A stretch of DNA of 64,000 nt from an uncultured Pelagibacteraceae bacterium (GTDB lineage Bacteria; Pseudomonadota; Alphaproteobacteria; Pelagibacterales; AG-422-B15): positions 62,001 through 126,000 of the forward strand of contig CACCKE010000001.1 of assembly GCA_902546615.1 (NCBI GenBank), in the 5' to 3' direction. Shown here piece by piece: positions 39,975 to 50,797 of this stretch; positions within the stretch are counted from its first letter, which is position 1; every line of letters starts with the position of its first letter. Under the pieces are notes generated by a model. The model had not been told where the DNA came from and made no database searches. It saw only the letters and a program-made list of their open reading frames with translations. A program made the position numbers and the translations under genes.

Positions 39975-41046
39975 CGGCTCTCTTACCCTTCATAAAAATA
40001 GCGTTCTTATCAAGAGGCCATCTTGGCCGGGGCTTAAAATTTAATTTATTAAATTTGTTTCTTTCAAATCTTTCAATTCCTGCTAATGCAATCATTGCAC
40101 CGTTATCAGTACAATACTTGATCGACGGAAATAAAAATTCGCAATTTTCTATAGTTTCAAGTTGTTTCAGTGAATTACGAATACTTTTATTCGCAGCAAC
40201 GCCTCCAGCGACAACAATTTTTAAATTTTTTTTAGATTTTACGATTCGTTTATATTCATTTATTGCATTTTGAGTTTTGATGAAAATAATTTTGTTTATA
40301 GTCGCTTGAAATGATGCTGACATGTCTTTTTTAAATCTTTCTGTACACCTATTTTTAGCAACAATATTTGCCACTGCAGACTTTAAGCCTGCAAATGAAA
40401 AATGTGCATTTTTTTCGTGAATTAATGGCATAGGAAGTTCAAATTTGTTTTCATTACCTAAAGCAGCATATTTTTCAATTTCGGGGCCACCTGGATAACC
40501 TAATTTAAGAAGACGAGCAGTTTTATCAAACGCTTCACCCAATGCGTCATCGATTGTGGTACCAATTCGTTTATAACTGTTAAAGTTTTTAATAATTGTA
40601 AATTCTGTATGACCCCCTGAAACTAATAATAACAGATAAGGATAATCTGTTTCTCTCTCAAGTTTTATTGAAAGAGCATGTCCCTCCAGATGATTAACAG
40701 CAATAAAAGGCTTATTTAAATAATGAGCTAGTGTTTTCCCAGCAACCACACCTACAAGCAGTCCTCCAAGCAATCCAGGTCCAGCAGTAGCAGATATTGC
40801 ATTTATTTTCTTAAAAGTCATATTTGCCTCGGATAAAGCTTTGATTATCAATTTATCAATTATGTCAGAATGCGCACGTGCCGCCAATTCTGGAACAACA
40901 CCCCCATATAATTTATGAATATCTATTTGAGACTTTACTACATTTGATAGAACTTTTAGTTTGTTATGAGATTTTTCAACAATAGAAACTGATGTTTCAT
41001 CGCAACTCGATTCAATTCCTAATACGCGTATTATTTTTTTTGTCAT
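39964..41046 (-). CDS. tsaD: tRNA threonylcarbamoyladenosine biosynthesis protein TsaD
   Basis: VLGIESSCDETSVSIV, GGVVPELAARAHSDII, FIAVNHLEGHALS, LLVSGGHTEF. Confidence 0.97.
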   Translation of the reverse strand: MTKKIIRVLGIESSCDETSVSIVEKSHNKLKVLSNVVKSQIDIHKLYGGVVPELAARAHSDIIDKLIIKALSEANMTFKKINAISATAGPGLLGGLLVGVVAGKTLAHYLNKPFIAVNHLEGHALSIKLERETDYPYLLLLVSGGHTEFTIIKNFNSYKRIGTTIDDALGEAFDKTARLLKLGYPGGPEIEKYAALGNENKFELPMPLIHEKNAHFSFAGLKSAVANIVAKNRCTERFKKDMSASFQATINKIIFIKTQNAINEYKRIVKSKKNLKIVVAGGVAANKSIRNSLKQLETIENCEFLFPSIKYCTDNGAMIALAGIERFERNKFNKLNFKPRPRWPLDKNAIFMKGKRAVEG

Positions 41047-41089
41047 ATTAATGATAATGTATCATATATACTTCTAAGAATAATTATTT

Positions 41090-42052
41090 ATGTCAAATTT
41101 AAATAGAATATCGGTTGGAATAAGAGACAGCAAACTATCAAGAGCACAGACTGAAATATTGCTTAATCGGTTGATTGGTGCTGCTGACAATATAGAAATT
41201 GAGTCGTTTGATATTAAAACTATAAAAACTAAAGGTGATATCTATAACACTCAACGGCTTGACCGTATTGGTGGAAAAGGATTGTTTATAAAAGAAATTG
41301 AGCAAAACATTATTAATTGTAATATTGATGTCGGCGTCCATTCTATGAAAGACGTTCCAGTTATAGAAAGTACAGAAGATCTTGAGATTATTTGCTGGTT
41401 GCATAGGGAAGATCCTCGCGAAGCTTTAATTTCAAATTCAGGCCAAAGATTTTTTGATTTGCCATCTGGATCAATCATTGGGACAAGCTCAATTAGAAGA
41501 CGAGCTCAGATTCTTAACTTAAGAAAAGATCTTAAAATTAGGTTACTCAGAGGCAATGTTGACACTCGAATTAAAAAACTTAGAGGCAATAGTTATGATG
41601 CAATAATTCTAAGCTTAGCAGGACTTAAACGAATAGGGTTGGTTGACCAAGTAACTGAAAAACTTGATGTGGAAAAATTTCTTCCTGCAGCCAGTCAAGG
41701 AACAGTGGGAGTACAGTCAAAACGCGGCAACAAACTTAAAGAAGTATTTGGATTGATAAATCATGAAGAAACAGAAATTGAGTCATTAACTGAAAGACAA
41801 GTATTAAGAAGTATCAATGCTAATTGCAACAGCCCCATATCTGTTTATGCGAAAATTACAGAGAATATGATCTCACTGAAATGCGAAATTTTTGATCATG
41901 ATGGGAGTAAAATTTTTTCAAAACAAATTGAAGATGCAAAAAATAGATACTTAAAAATAGCAACAACACTCTCTAAAACAATTTTAAATGATATTGGTCA
42001 AGATAAAATTAATAAACTGGATGAATTAAATGATTTTGATTACACGCCCTAA
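41090..42052 (+). CDS. hemC: Hydroxymethylbilane synthase
   Basis: GIRDSKLSRAQTE, DVGVHSMKDVP, GTSSIRRRAQIL, LLRGNVDTRIKKL, NANCNSPISVYA. Confidence 0.96.
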   Translation: MSNLNRISVGIRDSKLSRAQTEILLNRLIGAADNIEIESFDIKTIKTKGDIYNTQRLDRIGGKGLFIKEIEQNIINCNIDVGVHSMKDVPVIESTEDLEIICWLHREDPREALISNSGQRFFDLPSGSIIGTSSIRRRAQILNLRKDLKIRLLRGNVDTRIKKLRGNSYDAIILSLAGLKRIGLVDQVTEKLDVEKFLPAASQGTVGVQSKRGNKLKEVFGLINHEETEIESLTERQVLRSINANCNSPISVYAKITENMISLKCEIFDHDGSKIFSKQIEDAKNRYLKIATTLSKTILNDIGQDKINKLDELNDFDYTP

Positions 42053-42740
42053 AAAAGATTCATTAGAGTTGCAAGAGGAATTAAAAAAAATAAAAATTAA
42101 TTCAATTGTTCAAGAATTATCAACTTTTAATATTTCTAAATCTCGAACCGATTTATCGAATTCTATTATATTGATCACCAGTTTAAGATCGATCGATTAT
42201 CTTGTAAAAACAAAGACGCTTGAAACCTGTAAAAGTAGTAAGTTTTTGGTTATTGGAAAATTAACTGCGCAACGACTAACGAAATTAGGATGCAAAAACA
42301 TCATCATTACTGCAAGTGATAGCGGAGATCTACTTATACAATTGAAACGTAATCTCAAGAAAAATGAAATTATAAAGTTTCTTTGTTCAAATATTTTTAA
42401 CAAGGAACTTGTTAAGTCTCTAAAAAAATTGAGTTACAATGTTGAGCTGCTAAAGGTTTATGAAACCCATGGTATAAAAAAAATAAAAAAATCAGTTGTG
42501 CAAAAACTGAAAAATCACAATTTGACAGCAGTTATTTTTTTTTCCCAATTTTCTCTTAGGGTTTTTCTTAATTTATGCAAAGTTGAAAAGATCGATAGGG
42601 CAACACTCAAAAAGTTACATTATATATGTATTAGCAAGAGGGTTGCCGATCCAGCAATAAGATCAGGATTTAATGTACATTTATCGAATAAGCCTACAAA
42701 AGCCTCAATAATTAAACTTGTCCATAATTATTTTGCCTAA
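42030..42740 (+). CDS. hemD: Uroporphyrinogen-III synthase-like protein
   Basis: Overlaps hemC; MILITRPKKDSLELQEELKK, LKVYETHGIKK, AVIFFSQFSLRVFL. Confidence 0.82.
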   Translation: MILITRPKKDSLELQEELKKIKINSIVQELSTFNISKSRTDLSNSIILITSLRSIDYLVKTKTLETCKSSKFLVIGKLTAQRLTKLGCKNIIITASDSGDLLIQLKRNLKKNEIIKFLCSNIFNKELVKSLKKLSYNVELLKVYETHGIKKIKKSVVQKLKNHNLTAVIFFSQFSLRVFLNLCKVEKIDRATLKKLHYICISKRVADPAIRSGFNVHLSNKPTKASIIKLVHNYFA

Positions 42741-42948
42741 ATAATAAAAAAGCTAATTATTACAATGTATTACATGAATTCATAGCCTAAGTGGATATTT
42801 TAATAATTTCTGTTGCCAATAAACACCATAGTCAAAAAAGTTAAAAAAGTCTTGTAAATTAGAGCTTTTAATTGCTTGACTAAACTTGTTTTTTTCAGTT
42901 GAATGGTCGGATAGTTAATTTCTAATAAGGACTAAGAGGGGGACTTAT

Positions 42949-45699
42949 ATGTCAACGAACAATATTTTTAAAACATCTGTAAAGTATCTACTTGTTGCAT
43001 TGCTTTTTCAGTTTTCAACTATTGCAGTTAAAGCCAATGAAGTATCAATGGGTGGATTTACAGGAACCTTGACTACTAAATTATCAACGGGTTTATCAAT
43101 GAGAATGGAAGCTAATGATTGTAGATTACTTCAAGGTGACTCGCTTGCAATTTCGGGTACAATGGAAGATCGATCAGCTTTTACTTCTCATATTGGATAC
43201 GCTCCAGATAACGGAGGTGGTGGTTGTAACGTTTATGAAACAGATACATATGGAAACACTTCAACCAAAGCCATTACCCGAGTAAATGAAAACCAAGATG
43301 ATGGAAAACTAAATTTCGGAAAAAATGATGTTTTTGATGCAGGTAATTCACTAGCAATAGGATTTACAGGATCTAATGCTGATGGCGTTTCAATCAACTT
43401 ATCAGGTATTGCTTATTACAATGCTGCATTGGAATTTAACACTCCTGAACACAAGATTTTTACTAATGATCAAAAAGATGAATTTGAAAACCAATATAAA
43501 GTAGGTAACGCATATATCACTGCCCCTCTCGGTGACAATGTAGACATTACAATTGGAAATTACGTTCAATCGCAAGGTGTAACTGCTTTATTACCTATTG
43601 GTGTAAATGTTGTTAACCCTGTAAACCTACCTCTTTTAAGATCTCCAGGTGTTTCGCTTAAAGATGCTCTACTACCTCAGATGATGATTGGAGCAAATGC
43701 TTTTCTTGATAGCGGCGTAACATTGGAAGTGTATTATCAAATTGAACAAAAAGAAACTGAGATTGATGTTGCACGTTCATTTTATGGAAGTGATTTTGTA
43801 GGTGTCAATTCAGCTGACGGACTTTTAAACTCTCCGAATTACCGTCAGCGAACAAACTTACCATACGGTGGCAACTATCATAACTTAGCGGTCTGTTTAT
43901 CAGACACGGTTGCTGCAAGCTCAAGTGGTTGTGGTGATAGTGGTTTATTTGCTGGTGTCGGTGCATCAGGCACTGGTTCTCCAACAGCAGATACAGAGTC
44001 ATTATTTTACGATTTTGTAAAAGGTTTGTCTGATGGTAGCAACAGTGTGACCAATTATGCGACATTATCTGTTTTAAATGCCGGTGCGGATTATGACACA
44101 GTTATAGGTGCTGTTGCTGGGCAACTTTTAACAGCTGGAGGCATTGATAGCTCAGAGCTCGTTGGTGCGCCTGGAGCAACGGCTGCTGGAGTAACTCTGA
44201 CCAACACTCAAATTACAGACTCTCTTGATGCGTTATATGCACAATACAACGGCATAGGTAATACTGGCGGACTGGTTGCTATTAGGCGAGCTCCTGACGC
44301 TGAAGCAAAAGACTCAGGTCAGTACGGTATTAATCTTAGTGGTTATCTAGAGGAAGTTGGCTCTGGTGTTGAATGGGGTGTTTATTTCAACAATTCTCAT
44401 AGCACATCACCAAGAATTAGAATGCTTGCTATCCAAAATGGATATGCGACTACATTGTTAGCAGGTATGGGCGCAGTTCACACTTCAGTAGACTTTAGTG
44501 ATGCAACTGCAACTTTATACGAGCAAGTGTTAGGTGGCGTTGGATACGGTCCTCTACTTTGTGGAGCTGTTTTAGGAGCTCGAGTTCCTGCGTATGCAGC
44601 GTATGGAGGGTTTCAAGGTACAGCAGGAACTGCAAGTTATATTCATGATCCTGAAACATGTTTTGCTGCATTCGATAGCACTCTTGGAGGTGCATTGCAC
44701 GCTGGAGCACAGTTACAAGCTCTAGGCGCTTTATCAACTCTTGGCTTTGGAATCGGTTCTAGATACCAAATCTATTATCCTGAAGATATCGAGACATTTG
44801 GTGCTTCGATTGCTACAGGTATAGGCCCTTGGGCAACTAACTTCGAGGTTGCTTACAGACCTGATTTCCCATTGCAAATTTCAGTTCCTCAATTGGTTTT
44901 CAATGTATTTGACTCAACTGGAGGTACTGCTGTACAGAGTTATGCAACTACTGCTGCAGGTGTAGCTTCTGGTGACATAACTGGGGCAGCTTTAGCAGCA
45001 ATTGAAGCAGGGAATTCTATAGCAACAAACAAATGGTCCTCACAGCCTAACTGTGATGTTTCTTCCGCAACTGGAAAGGCATCAGCTACCATGAGTGGCT
45101 ATGCAGAATGTGATGGTACTGCTGAGTTTGATGTTTGGACTTTTGACATGAACACTGCTCGATCATTTACTGCATCTGATCCACTGGTTCAAAATGCAGG
45201 AGCTGACGGCGGTAGCCTACTTGTTGAGATCGGTGCTGTGTATCTTCCAGATGTTAATCATAATCAAGGCTTAGTATCAACAAACCATCAATCGCATGGT
45301 TTTGATGTTTACGGGAACCAATGTTCGGATATTCTTGGTTTACCAATTCTATCTCAACAGAAAAATGCTTTGTTTGGAAATAACTACTGTGAAGCTGATG
45401 CAGGTCCAGACGATTTAGCAATGACTTCACGTATTCGTGGATCATTGAATTACTATAACTTTAATAACTCCCCATGGTCTTTCTCACCTTCAATAGGTAT
45501 TGACTATGACTTCCTTGGAAACGCTCCATCTTCAATTGGTGGATGGGTTGAAGATGAGGCTAGTATTACACTTGGAAGCACCTTTACTAATGGTGGCACA
45601 AGTGTCGGTATAAACTATGTAGCCGAGCTAGGGGACTTTGAAGACAACTTAAACTCTGATAGGGATTATGTGTCTGCATCAATTTCTCATTCATTTTAA
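42949..45699 (+). CDS. DUF1302-family outer-membrane protein
   Basis: Signal peptide; AITRVNENQDDGKLNFGKNDVFDAGNSL; ALEFNTPEHKIF; C-terminal VSASISHSF beta-barrel end. Confidence 0.82.
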   Translation: MSTNNIFKTSVKYLLVALLFQFSTIAVKANEVSMGGFTGTLTTKLSTGLSMRMEANDCRLLQGDSLAISGTMEDRSAFTSHIGYAPDNGGGGCNVYETDTYGNTSTKAITRVNENQDDGKLNFGKNDVFDAGNSLAIGFTGSNADGVSINLSGIAYYNAALEFNTPEHKIFTNDQKDEFENQYKVGNAYITAPLGDNVDITIGNYVQSQGVTALLPIGVNVVNPVNLPLLRSPGVSLKDALLPQMMIGANAFLDSGVTLEVYYQIEQKETEIDVARSFYGSDFVGVNSADGLLNSPNYRQRTNLPYGGNYHNLAVCLSDTVAASSSGCGDSGLFAGVGASGTGSPTADTESLFYDFVKGLSDGSNSVTNYATLSVLNAGADYDTVIGAVAGQLLTAGGIDSSELVGAPGATAAGVTLTNTQITDSLDALYAQYNGIGNTGGLVAIRRAPDAEAKDSGQYGINLSGYLEEVGSGVEWGVYFNNSHSTSPRIRMLAIQNGYATTLLAGMGAVHTSVDFSDATATLYEQVLGGVGYGPLLCGAVLGARVPAYAAYGGFQGTAGTASYIHDPETCFAAFDSTLGGALHAGAQLQALGALSTLGFGIGSRYQIYYPEDIETFGASIATGIGPWATNFEVAYRPDFPLQISVPQLVFNVFDSTGGTAVQSYATTAAGVASGDITGAALAAIEAGNSIATNKWSSQPNCDVSSATGKASATMSGYAECDGTAEFDVWTFDMNTARSFTASDPLVQNAGADGGSLLVEIGAVYLPDVNHNQGLVSTNHQSHGFDVYGNQCSDILGLPILSQQKNALFGNNYCEADAGPDDLAMTSRIRGSLNYYNFNNSPWSFSPSIGIDYDFLGNAPSSIGGWVEDEASITLGSTFTNGGTSVGINYVAELGDFEDNLNSDRDYVSASISHSF

Positions 45700-45718
45700 T
45701 TAGGGAAAGGTAAGAAAA

Positions 45719-46936
45719 ATGAAAAATTTTAGTGTAAAAAAATTAATTATATCTCTGACAGCTGTCATAGGATTGTCAGTGACCGCAGTCTTAGCTGATG
45801 GGCATAAGTACACCATAGATGGTTCTAACTACACATCTTACACAGATAAGCTATCACCTGGACAAATTACAATGTTCGCCGCTTATCCTGAAACATATAA
45901 GATGCACGTTTATGAAACTGGTCCTGATTGTCAACTTGCTCCAGCTATTGCAGCTATATCAAGTACAAATGGTACAATGGTGAATGACAATGAAGGTATT
46001 GAGGTTCCAAACTTGGGTCAAGTCCCTTTCCCAAATCCGACAGACGCCCAACATTTTATTTGGAATATGAGAACTAATGCTGGTCATGACTCTTCAGTTT
46101 ATCGTGTTGCGACCTCAACAAATGTTCAAGCTGATGGATCAATTATAATTGGTCAGCAAGAAACAAACATTACGTTCCCTGCTAATCCAAATACCGTTTC
46201 AAAATATGCAGACAAAAATATCTACGCAATGTTCATGCAAAAAAACTTAGGACCACCTAGGTCTGCAGGAGTTACAACTCTCGTGCATGACTTTTTTGAC
46301 GGATATCTTGCACCTCGTAAGGCATGGCAATATAACCCAGCTACAAGACGTGTAAGAAGAGCGCCTGACATTACTTATGACACAGTTCTTCTTGCTGGTG
46401 GCGGTATCGTTGTTGTTGATCAATACAATGGATTTAATGGTGCACAAGACAAATATGATTGGACATATGAGGGTAAGAAAACAATGGTTGTTCCTTTTGA
46501 CAACGACGCACTGGCTGATAACGCACTTGAGACAACGCATTCTCAATTTCACTTGAACCCCGACTATGTTAGATTTGAAGAAAGAGATGTTCATATTGTT
46601 CACGCGCAATTAAAACCAGGACAAAGACACCTATATGCTTCTCGTACTTTCTACATCATGGATGATGATTATTATCATTTATCAATTATGGATGCCTATG
46701 ACGAAGCTGGTGAGTTAATGAGACACCAGATGGGAACTGTCGTCAGAACTGTTGAAGGAACAGGTCCTGACACATGTAATGGTCAAGGTGAATTTACTCA
46801 TGACTTTGCTACAAGAACATATACTGGTAATAACCAACTTGGTACTGCCTTCAGCACTCTTCCAACCATTTATAATGGTGAAGAAAAGCCAGCAAGCTTT
46901 TACACACCTGACGGTTTAAGAAGATACGCAAGATAA
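45719..46936 (+). CDS. DUF1329-family protein
   Basis: Signal peptide; ARKAWQYNPATRRVRRAPDITYDT-like motif (APRKAWQYNPATRRVRRAP), QYNGFNGAQDKYDW, FYIMDDDYYHLSIMDAYDEAGEL. Confidence 0.88.
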   Translation: MKNFSVKKLIISLTAVIGLSVTAVLADGHKYTIDGSNYTSYTDKLSPGQITMFAAYPETYKMHVYETGPDCQLAPAIAAISSTNGTMVNDNEGIEVPNLGQVPFPNPTDAQHFIWNMRTNAGHDSSVYRVATSTNVQADGSIIIGQQETNITFPANPNTVSKYADKNIYAMFMQKNLGPPRSAGVTTLVHDFFDGYLAPRKAWQYNPATRRVRRAPDITYDTVLLAGGGIVVVDQYNGFNGAQDKYDWTYEGKKTMVVPFDNDALADNALETTHSQFHLNPDYVRFEERDVHIVHAQLKPGQRHLYASRTFYIMDDDYYHLSIMDAYDEAGELMRHQMGTVVRTVEGTGPDTCNGQGEFTHDFATRTYTGNNQLGTAFSTLPTIYNGEEKPASFYTPDGLRRYAR

Positions 46937-46961
46937 GTTATTATCAATAAATCTACAATTT

Positions 46962-46994
46962 AAAACCCGACTTGAAATTATTAAGTCGGGTTTT
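46962..46994 (+). terminator. Rho-independent terminator downstream of DUF1329 gene
   Basis: AAAACCCGACTT-GAAATTATT-AAGTCGGGTTTT, 12-bp perfect stem ending in T tract. Confidence 0.9.
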
Positions 46995-47009
46995 AATTTT
47001 TATAAAGAT

Positions 47010-48137
47010 ATGTATAAGATTTTTCTATTAGCACTGTGTGTTGCCTACTTTGTAAGTCCTGCGATAGCATCTCAGTTTAACCACGGTTCGGAGTTTGCAG
47101 CGATTTCTCCAAATGCACACAAGACAACTATAACAGCTCTCGAGAAATCTGGTGACAGAATATTCGCTGTTGGAGTGCATGGTATCATTTTATATTCCGA
47201 TGACGACGGTGAGACATGGACTCAATCAGAGAAAGTGCCTTTTAAGAAAACTCTTACAGATATAAGTTGTCCGAGCCAAAATAAATGTTGGGCAACTGGT
47301 CATGATGCAACAATATTACATTCTTTTGATGCAGGAAAAACTTGGCAAGTCCAATATCAAGATTTTGAATTTGATGCTCCATTGCTCTCAATTCATATGT
47401 ATGATGATTACGAGGGAGTTGCTCTTGGAGCATTTGCCTTGTCACTGAGAACAGCTAATGGCGGTATAAGTTGGGACTATCTTTTTGTTGATGACGATGA
47501 ATACCAACCACATTTAAATTATACTTATGGAGATAATCAAGCTTGGAGAAAATCTGCTCGAGATGAGGGTTATGCAGTTGGTGAGTTTGGAAAATATTAC
47601 GTTACTGACGACAGAGGCCTTAATTGGTTAGCAATTGAAACTGGCTATGGGGGATCCTATTGGTCAGGCATAAAAGTTGATCAGGGTCAGTCCCTTTTAC
47701 TTGGCATGTCGGGCAATATTACACTAGCAACTCTTTATGAGCTCAATGACGAAATACCGTCTGATAAGCTTACATCAATCGCTTGTTATGAAGCTGGTTA
47801 TTTTAGAGGTGACTGTAAAGTATATGCATTTGATGACTTATTCATTGGTACAAAAAATAGCTTAACAAACGCTAATCTTTTAGATGATGGAAGAATTGTG
47901 TTGAGTGGCAACGGTGGAGTGGTATCGGTGATTGATATGGTGAGAGATAAAACAATTAAAACATGTGTTCGTTCCGATCGATTAAGTAATACTTCTGTAA
48001 TACCTCTGGGAAGTGATGAATTTCTTTTAGCTGGAGAAAATGGCTTGAGAAAACACAGTATGACTGAATGTTATCAAAACTATGTTTCTGAAGACTCAAC
48101 TTCTCAAGACACATTTTATGAAATTAAGATAAATTAA
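47010..48137 (+). CDS. YCF48/BNR-like beta-propeller protein
   Basis: Repeated IFAVGVHGIILYSDDDGETWTQS / CWATGHDATILHSFDAGKTWQVQ propeller-blade motifs; signal peptide. Confidence 0.87.
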   Translation: MYKIFLLALCVAYFVSPAIASQFNHGSEFAAISPNAHKTTITALEKSGDRIFAVGVHGIILYSDDDGETWTQSEKVPFKKTLTDISCPSQNKCWATGHDATILHSFDAGKTWQVQYQDFEFDAPLLSIHMYDDYEGVALGAFALSLRTANGGISWDYLFVDDDEYQPHLNYTYGDNQAWRKSARDEGYAVGEFGKYYVTDDRGLNWLAIETGYGGSYWSGIKVDQGQSLLLGMSGNITLATLYELNDEIPSDKLTSIACYEAGYFRGDCKVYAFDDLFIGTKNSLTNANLLDDGRIVLSGNGGVVSVIDMVRDKTIKTCVRSDRLSNTSVIPLGSDEFLLAGENGLRKHSMTECYQNYVSEDSTSQDTFYEIKIN

Positions 48138-48907
48138 TGTCACGTGTAGCTGGTAAGGTAGCAATAATAACTGGCGCTGCTTCAGGCTTAGGTTATGCAG
48201 CGGCAGTTAAGCTTCTTTCAGAGGGCGCTAAAGTGGTCCTTTCAGATATCAATGAAGAAGTAATTAATACAATGCCTGATCGATTAAGTGATTTTAGTCA
48301 AACACAATTTAGTACTTTTGTTCATGATGTAACAAACGAGCAATCGTGGATTGATTTAATTGAAAAAACAGAAACAGTATTTGGTCATGTAAACATACTT
48401 ATAAATAGTGCCGGCATATCTCTTGGCGCAGATATAGTTTCCACCGAGTTTGAAATTTGGAAAAAGGTACATCAAGTCAATTTAGACAGTGTCTTTCTTG
48501 GATGCAAATATGCCATCCCAAAAATGAGTAAAGCTGGACAAGGCTCAATAATTAATATTTCTTCAATATCAGGAATTGTTGCTGGTTGGAATACAGCTGC
48601 TTATAATTCATCAAAAGCTGGAGTACGTTTACTCAGTAAGTCAGTTGCACTTTATTGTGCTAAAAAAGGCTATGATGTGAGGTGTAATTCTATTCATCCG
48701 GCATTTGTAGACACTCCTATACTTGATCCAATTAAGCAAGCTTTTGGTGCCGAGGAAGCTATAGCAAAGCTTGCACGTCAAATTCCAATGAATAAGATTG
48801 GAGATACAGACGATGTATCATATGCTATTTTGTATTTAGCATCTGATGAGAGTAAATTTATGACAGGGACAGAAATTGTTCTTGATGGCGGGTTAAGCGC
48901 AATGTAG
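48137..48907 (+). CDS. Short-chain dehydrogenase/reductase (classical SDR)
   Basis: GKVAIITGAASGLGYAAAVKL, INSAGIS, YNSSKAGVRLLSKS, C-terminal TEIVLDGGLSAM. Confidence 0.93.
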   Translation: MSRVAGKVAIITGAASGLGYAAAVKLLSEGAKVVLSDINEEVINTMPDRLSDFSQTQFSTFVHDVTNEQSWIDLIEKTETVFGHVNILINSAGISLGADIVSTEFEIWKKVHQVNLDSVFLGCKYAIPKMSKAGQGSIINISSISGIVAGWNTAAYNSSKAGVRLLSKSVALYCAKKGYDVRCNSIHPAFVDTPILDPIKQAFGAEEAIAKLARQIPMNKIGDTDDVSYAILYLASDESKFMTGTEIVLDGGLSAM

Positions 48908-48923
48908 TTTCATTCTTGAGACT

Positions 48924-49619
48924 ATGAAAACAAAAAAAGCATTAATGATTGTACACCAGCCTCGATCCAGTACTGGAGATGTGGGGATGAAATTACGTGA
49001 AAGAGGGTATGAACTTGACGTTCGAAGACCAGTCATTGGTGAAAAGTTACCTAAATCAATGATCGATCATGATGTTGCGGTAATTTATGGAGGACCTCCT
49101 AGTGCTAATGACAATTTAGATTACATTAAGTATGAAATTGAGTGGATCTCAAAAGCATTATCTTCTAATAAGCCGTTTCTTGGTATTTGTCTTGGCGCAC
49201 AAATGCTTGCAAAAAATTTGGGAGGCACCGTTCAACGTGCAAAAGATCATCATTTTGAAATTGGTTTTTATGACATAAAGCCAACTGGAGATGGTCACAA
49301 AATATTTCAAAATCAAAAAACTTTTTTTCAATGGCATAAAGAGGGATTCACTGCCCCTAAATCTTGCGATATTTTAGCGTTAGGTGACACTTTCCCTCAA
49401 CAAGCATTTAATTATAAAAATGCAGTTGGTATACAATTTCACCCCGAAGTTAATCTTAAGATGCATTTAAGGTGGCTATATTTTGCAGGATATATGCTTA
49501 GAGAGAAGGGCGCGCAGAAACGTAATTATCAAATGCAGCAACGACTTAGTCATGGAAAAAAAATAAATATGTGGTTAGACTCTTTTATAGATAATTATTT
49601 TCTGAGAGATAAATCATGA
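48924..49619 (+). CDS. Class I glutamine amidotransferase-like protein
   Basis: VIYGGPPSANDN, FLGICLGAQMLAKNLGG (nucleophile Cys), GIQFHPEVN. Confidence 0.9.
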   Translation: MKTKKALMIVHQPRSSTGDVGMKLRERGYELDVRRPVIGEKLPKSMIDHDVAVIYGGPPSANDNLDYIKYEIEWISKALSSNKPFLGICLGAQMLAKNLGGTVQRAKDHHFEIGFYDIKPTGDGHKIFQNQKTFFQWHKEGFTAPKSCDILALGDTFPQQAFNYKNAVGIQFHPEVNLKMHLRWLYFAGYMLREKGAQKRNYQMQQRLSHGKKINMWLDSFIDNYFLRDKS

Positions 49620-49909
49620 ACTCACTCATAATTCTTGTTGATCAAATTATAAATCTTTATACGTGGGTATTAATCATTAATGTCATATTCAGTTGGTTAA
49701 TTGCTATGAGTATTTTTAATACCCAGAATAGAATTATTATCGCTATTTATTTTGGAACAAAAAGATTAACGGATCCACTTCTTAACCCAATTAGAAATTT
49801 TCTTCCAAATCTGGGTGGGATTGATATCTCGCCAGTAGTCCTGATACTGATACTTTACTTTATAAGAAACTTACTTTACGAGTATTTTTATGCGGGAATT
49901 CCAATCTAA
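49616..49909 (+). CDS. YggT family membrane protein
   Basis: [52 protein letters not shown]. Confidence 0.9.
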   Translation: MNSLIILVDQIINLYTWVLIINVIFSWLIAMSIFNTQNRIIIAIYFGTKRLTDPLLNPIRNFLPNLGGIDISPVVLILILYFIRNLLYEYFYAGIPI

Positions 49910-49911
49910 AT

Positions 49912-50796
49912 ATGTCTGATACAAAAATTATTGATGGTAAAGAAATCGCAGCTGATCTCAGAGCTGAAACCGCTATCAAAGTTGAAGATTTTAAAAATAA
50001 ATTTAATAAAACACCGACCCTTGCCGTTGTACTTGTAGGTGAAGATCCAGCAAGCCAAGTTTATGTTAATACGAAATCTAAAATGGCTAAAGAGATAGGA
50101 ATGGATGTTGAAGATCATTTTCTGGATACCACTCTGTCTGAAGAAAAGCTTTTAGAATTAATTGACAAACTTAATAATGATCAAAAAGTAAATGGCATTC
50201 TTGTTCAATTGCCACTTCCATCACACATTGACTCAAGGGCCATTATTGATGCAATTGATCCCGTAAAAGACGCTGATGGTTTTCATGCTATAAATGTTGG
50301 CAGAAATTCAATAGGAGGCGACTTACTAAGTAAAACCTTTACTCCATGCACACCACTTGGATGTTATTTAATGCTTAAGAAAAGTATTCCTGATTTAAAA
50401 GGGATGCACGCTGTAATTATTGGACGATCTAATATTGTTGGTAAACCGATGGCGCAACTTCTGCTTGAAGAATCATGCACGGTAACAATAGTACATTCTA
50501 AAACTAGAAATATCGAAGAAATTACAAAACAAGCTGATATTATTGTTGCTGCAGTTGGACGTCCCTTAATGGTTAAAAGAGACTGGATTAAAGAAGGTGC
50601 TGTTGTGATCGATGTTGGTATTAACCGAGTAGACCACCCAAAAAAGCCTGGAAAAACAAAACTTGTAGGCGATGTTGATTATGATGATGTATTTAGTATT
50701 GCGTCAGCAATTACACCAGTCCCAGGCGGTGTGGGTCCGATGACAATCGCATGTTTGTTAAAAAATACGGTAGATGCTGCCTTTAGACAGCAGTAG
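49912..50796 (+). CDS. folD: Methylenetetrahydrofolate dehydrogenase/cyclohydrolase
   Basis: [64 protein letters not shown]. Confidence 0.97.
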   Translation: MSDTKIIDGKEIAADLRAETAIKVEDFKNKFNKTPTLAVVLVGEDPASQVYVNTKSKMAKEIGMDVEDHFLDTTLSEEKLLELIDKLNNDQKVNGILVQLPLPSHIDSRAIIDAIDPVKDADGFHAINVGRNSIGGDLLSKTFTPCTPLGCYLMLKKSIPDLKGMHAVIIGRSNIVGKPMAQLLLEESCTVTIVHSKTRNIEEITKQADIIVAAVGRPLMVKRDWIKEGAVVIDVGINRVDHPKKPGKTKLVGDVDYDDVFSIASAITPVPGGVGPMTIACLLKNTVDAAFRQQ

Positions 50797-50797
50797 C

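Noticed and set aside
43805-44065. Minus-strand ORFs inside the DUF1302 gene (also 44495-44737, 45254-45445)
   Set aside because: Shadow ORFs rich in H/Q/L, antisense to a strong signal-peptide-bearing CDS.
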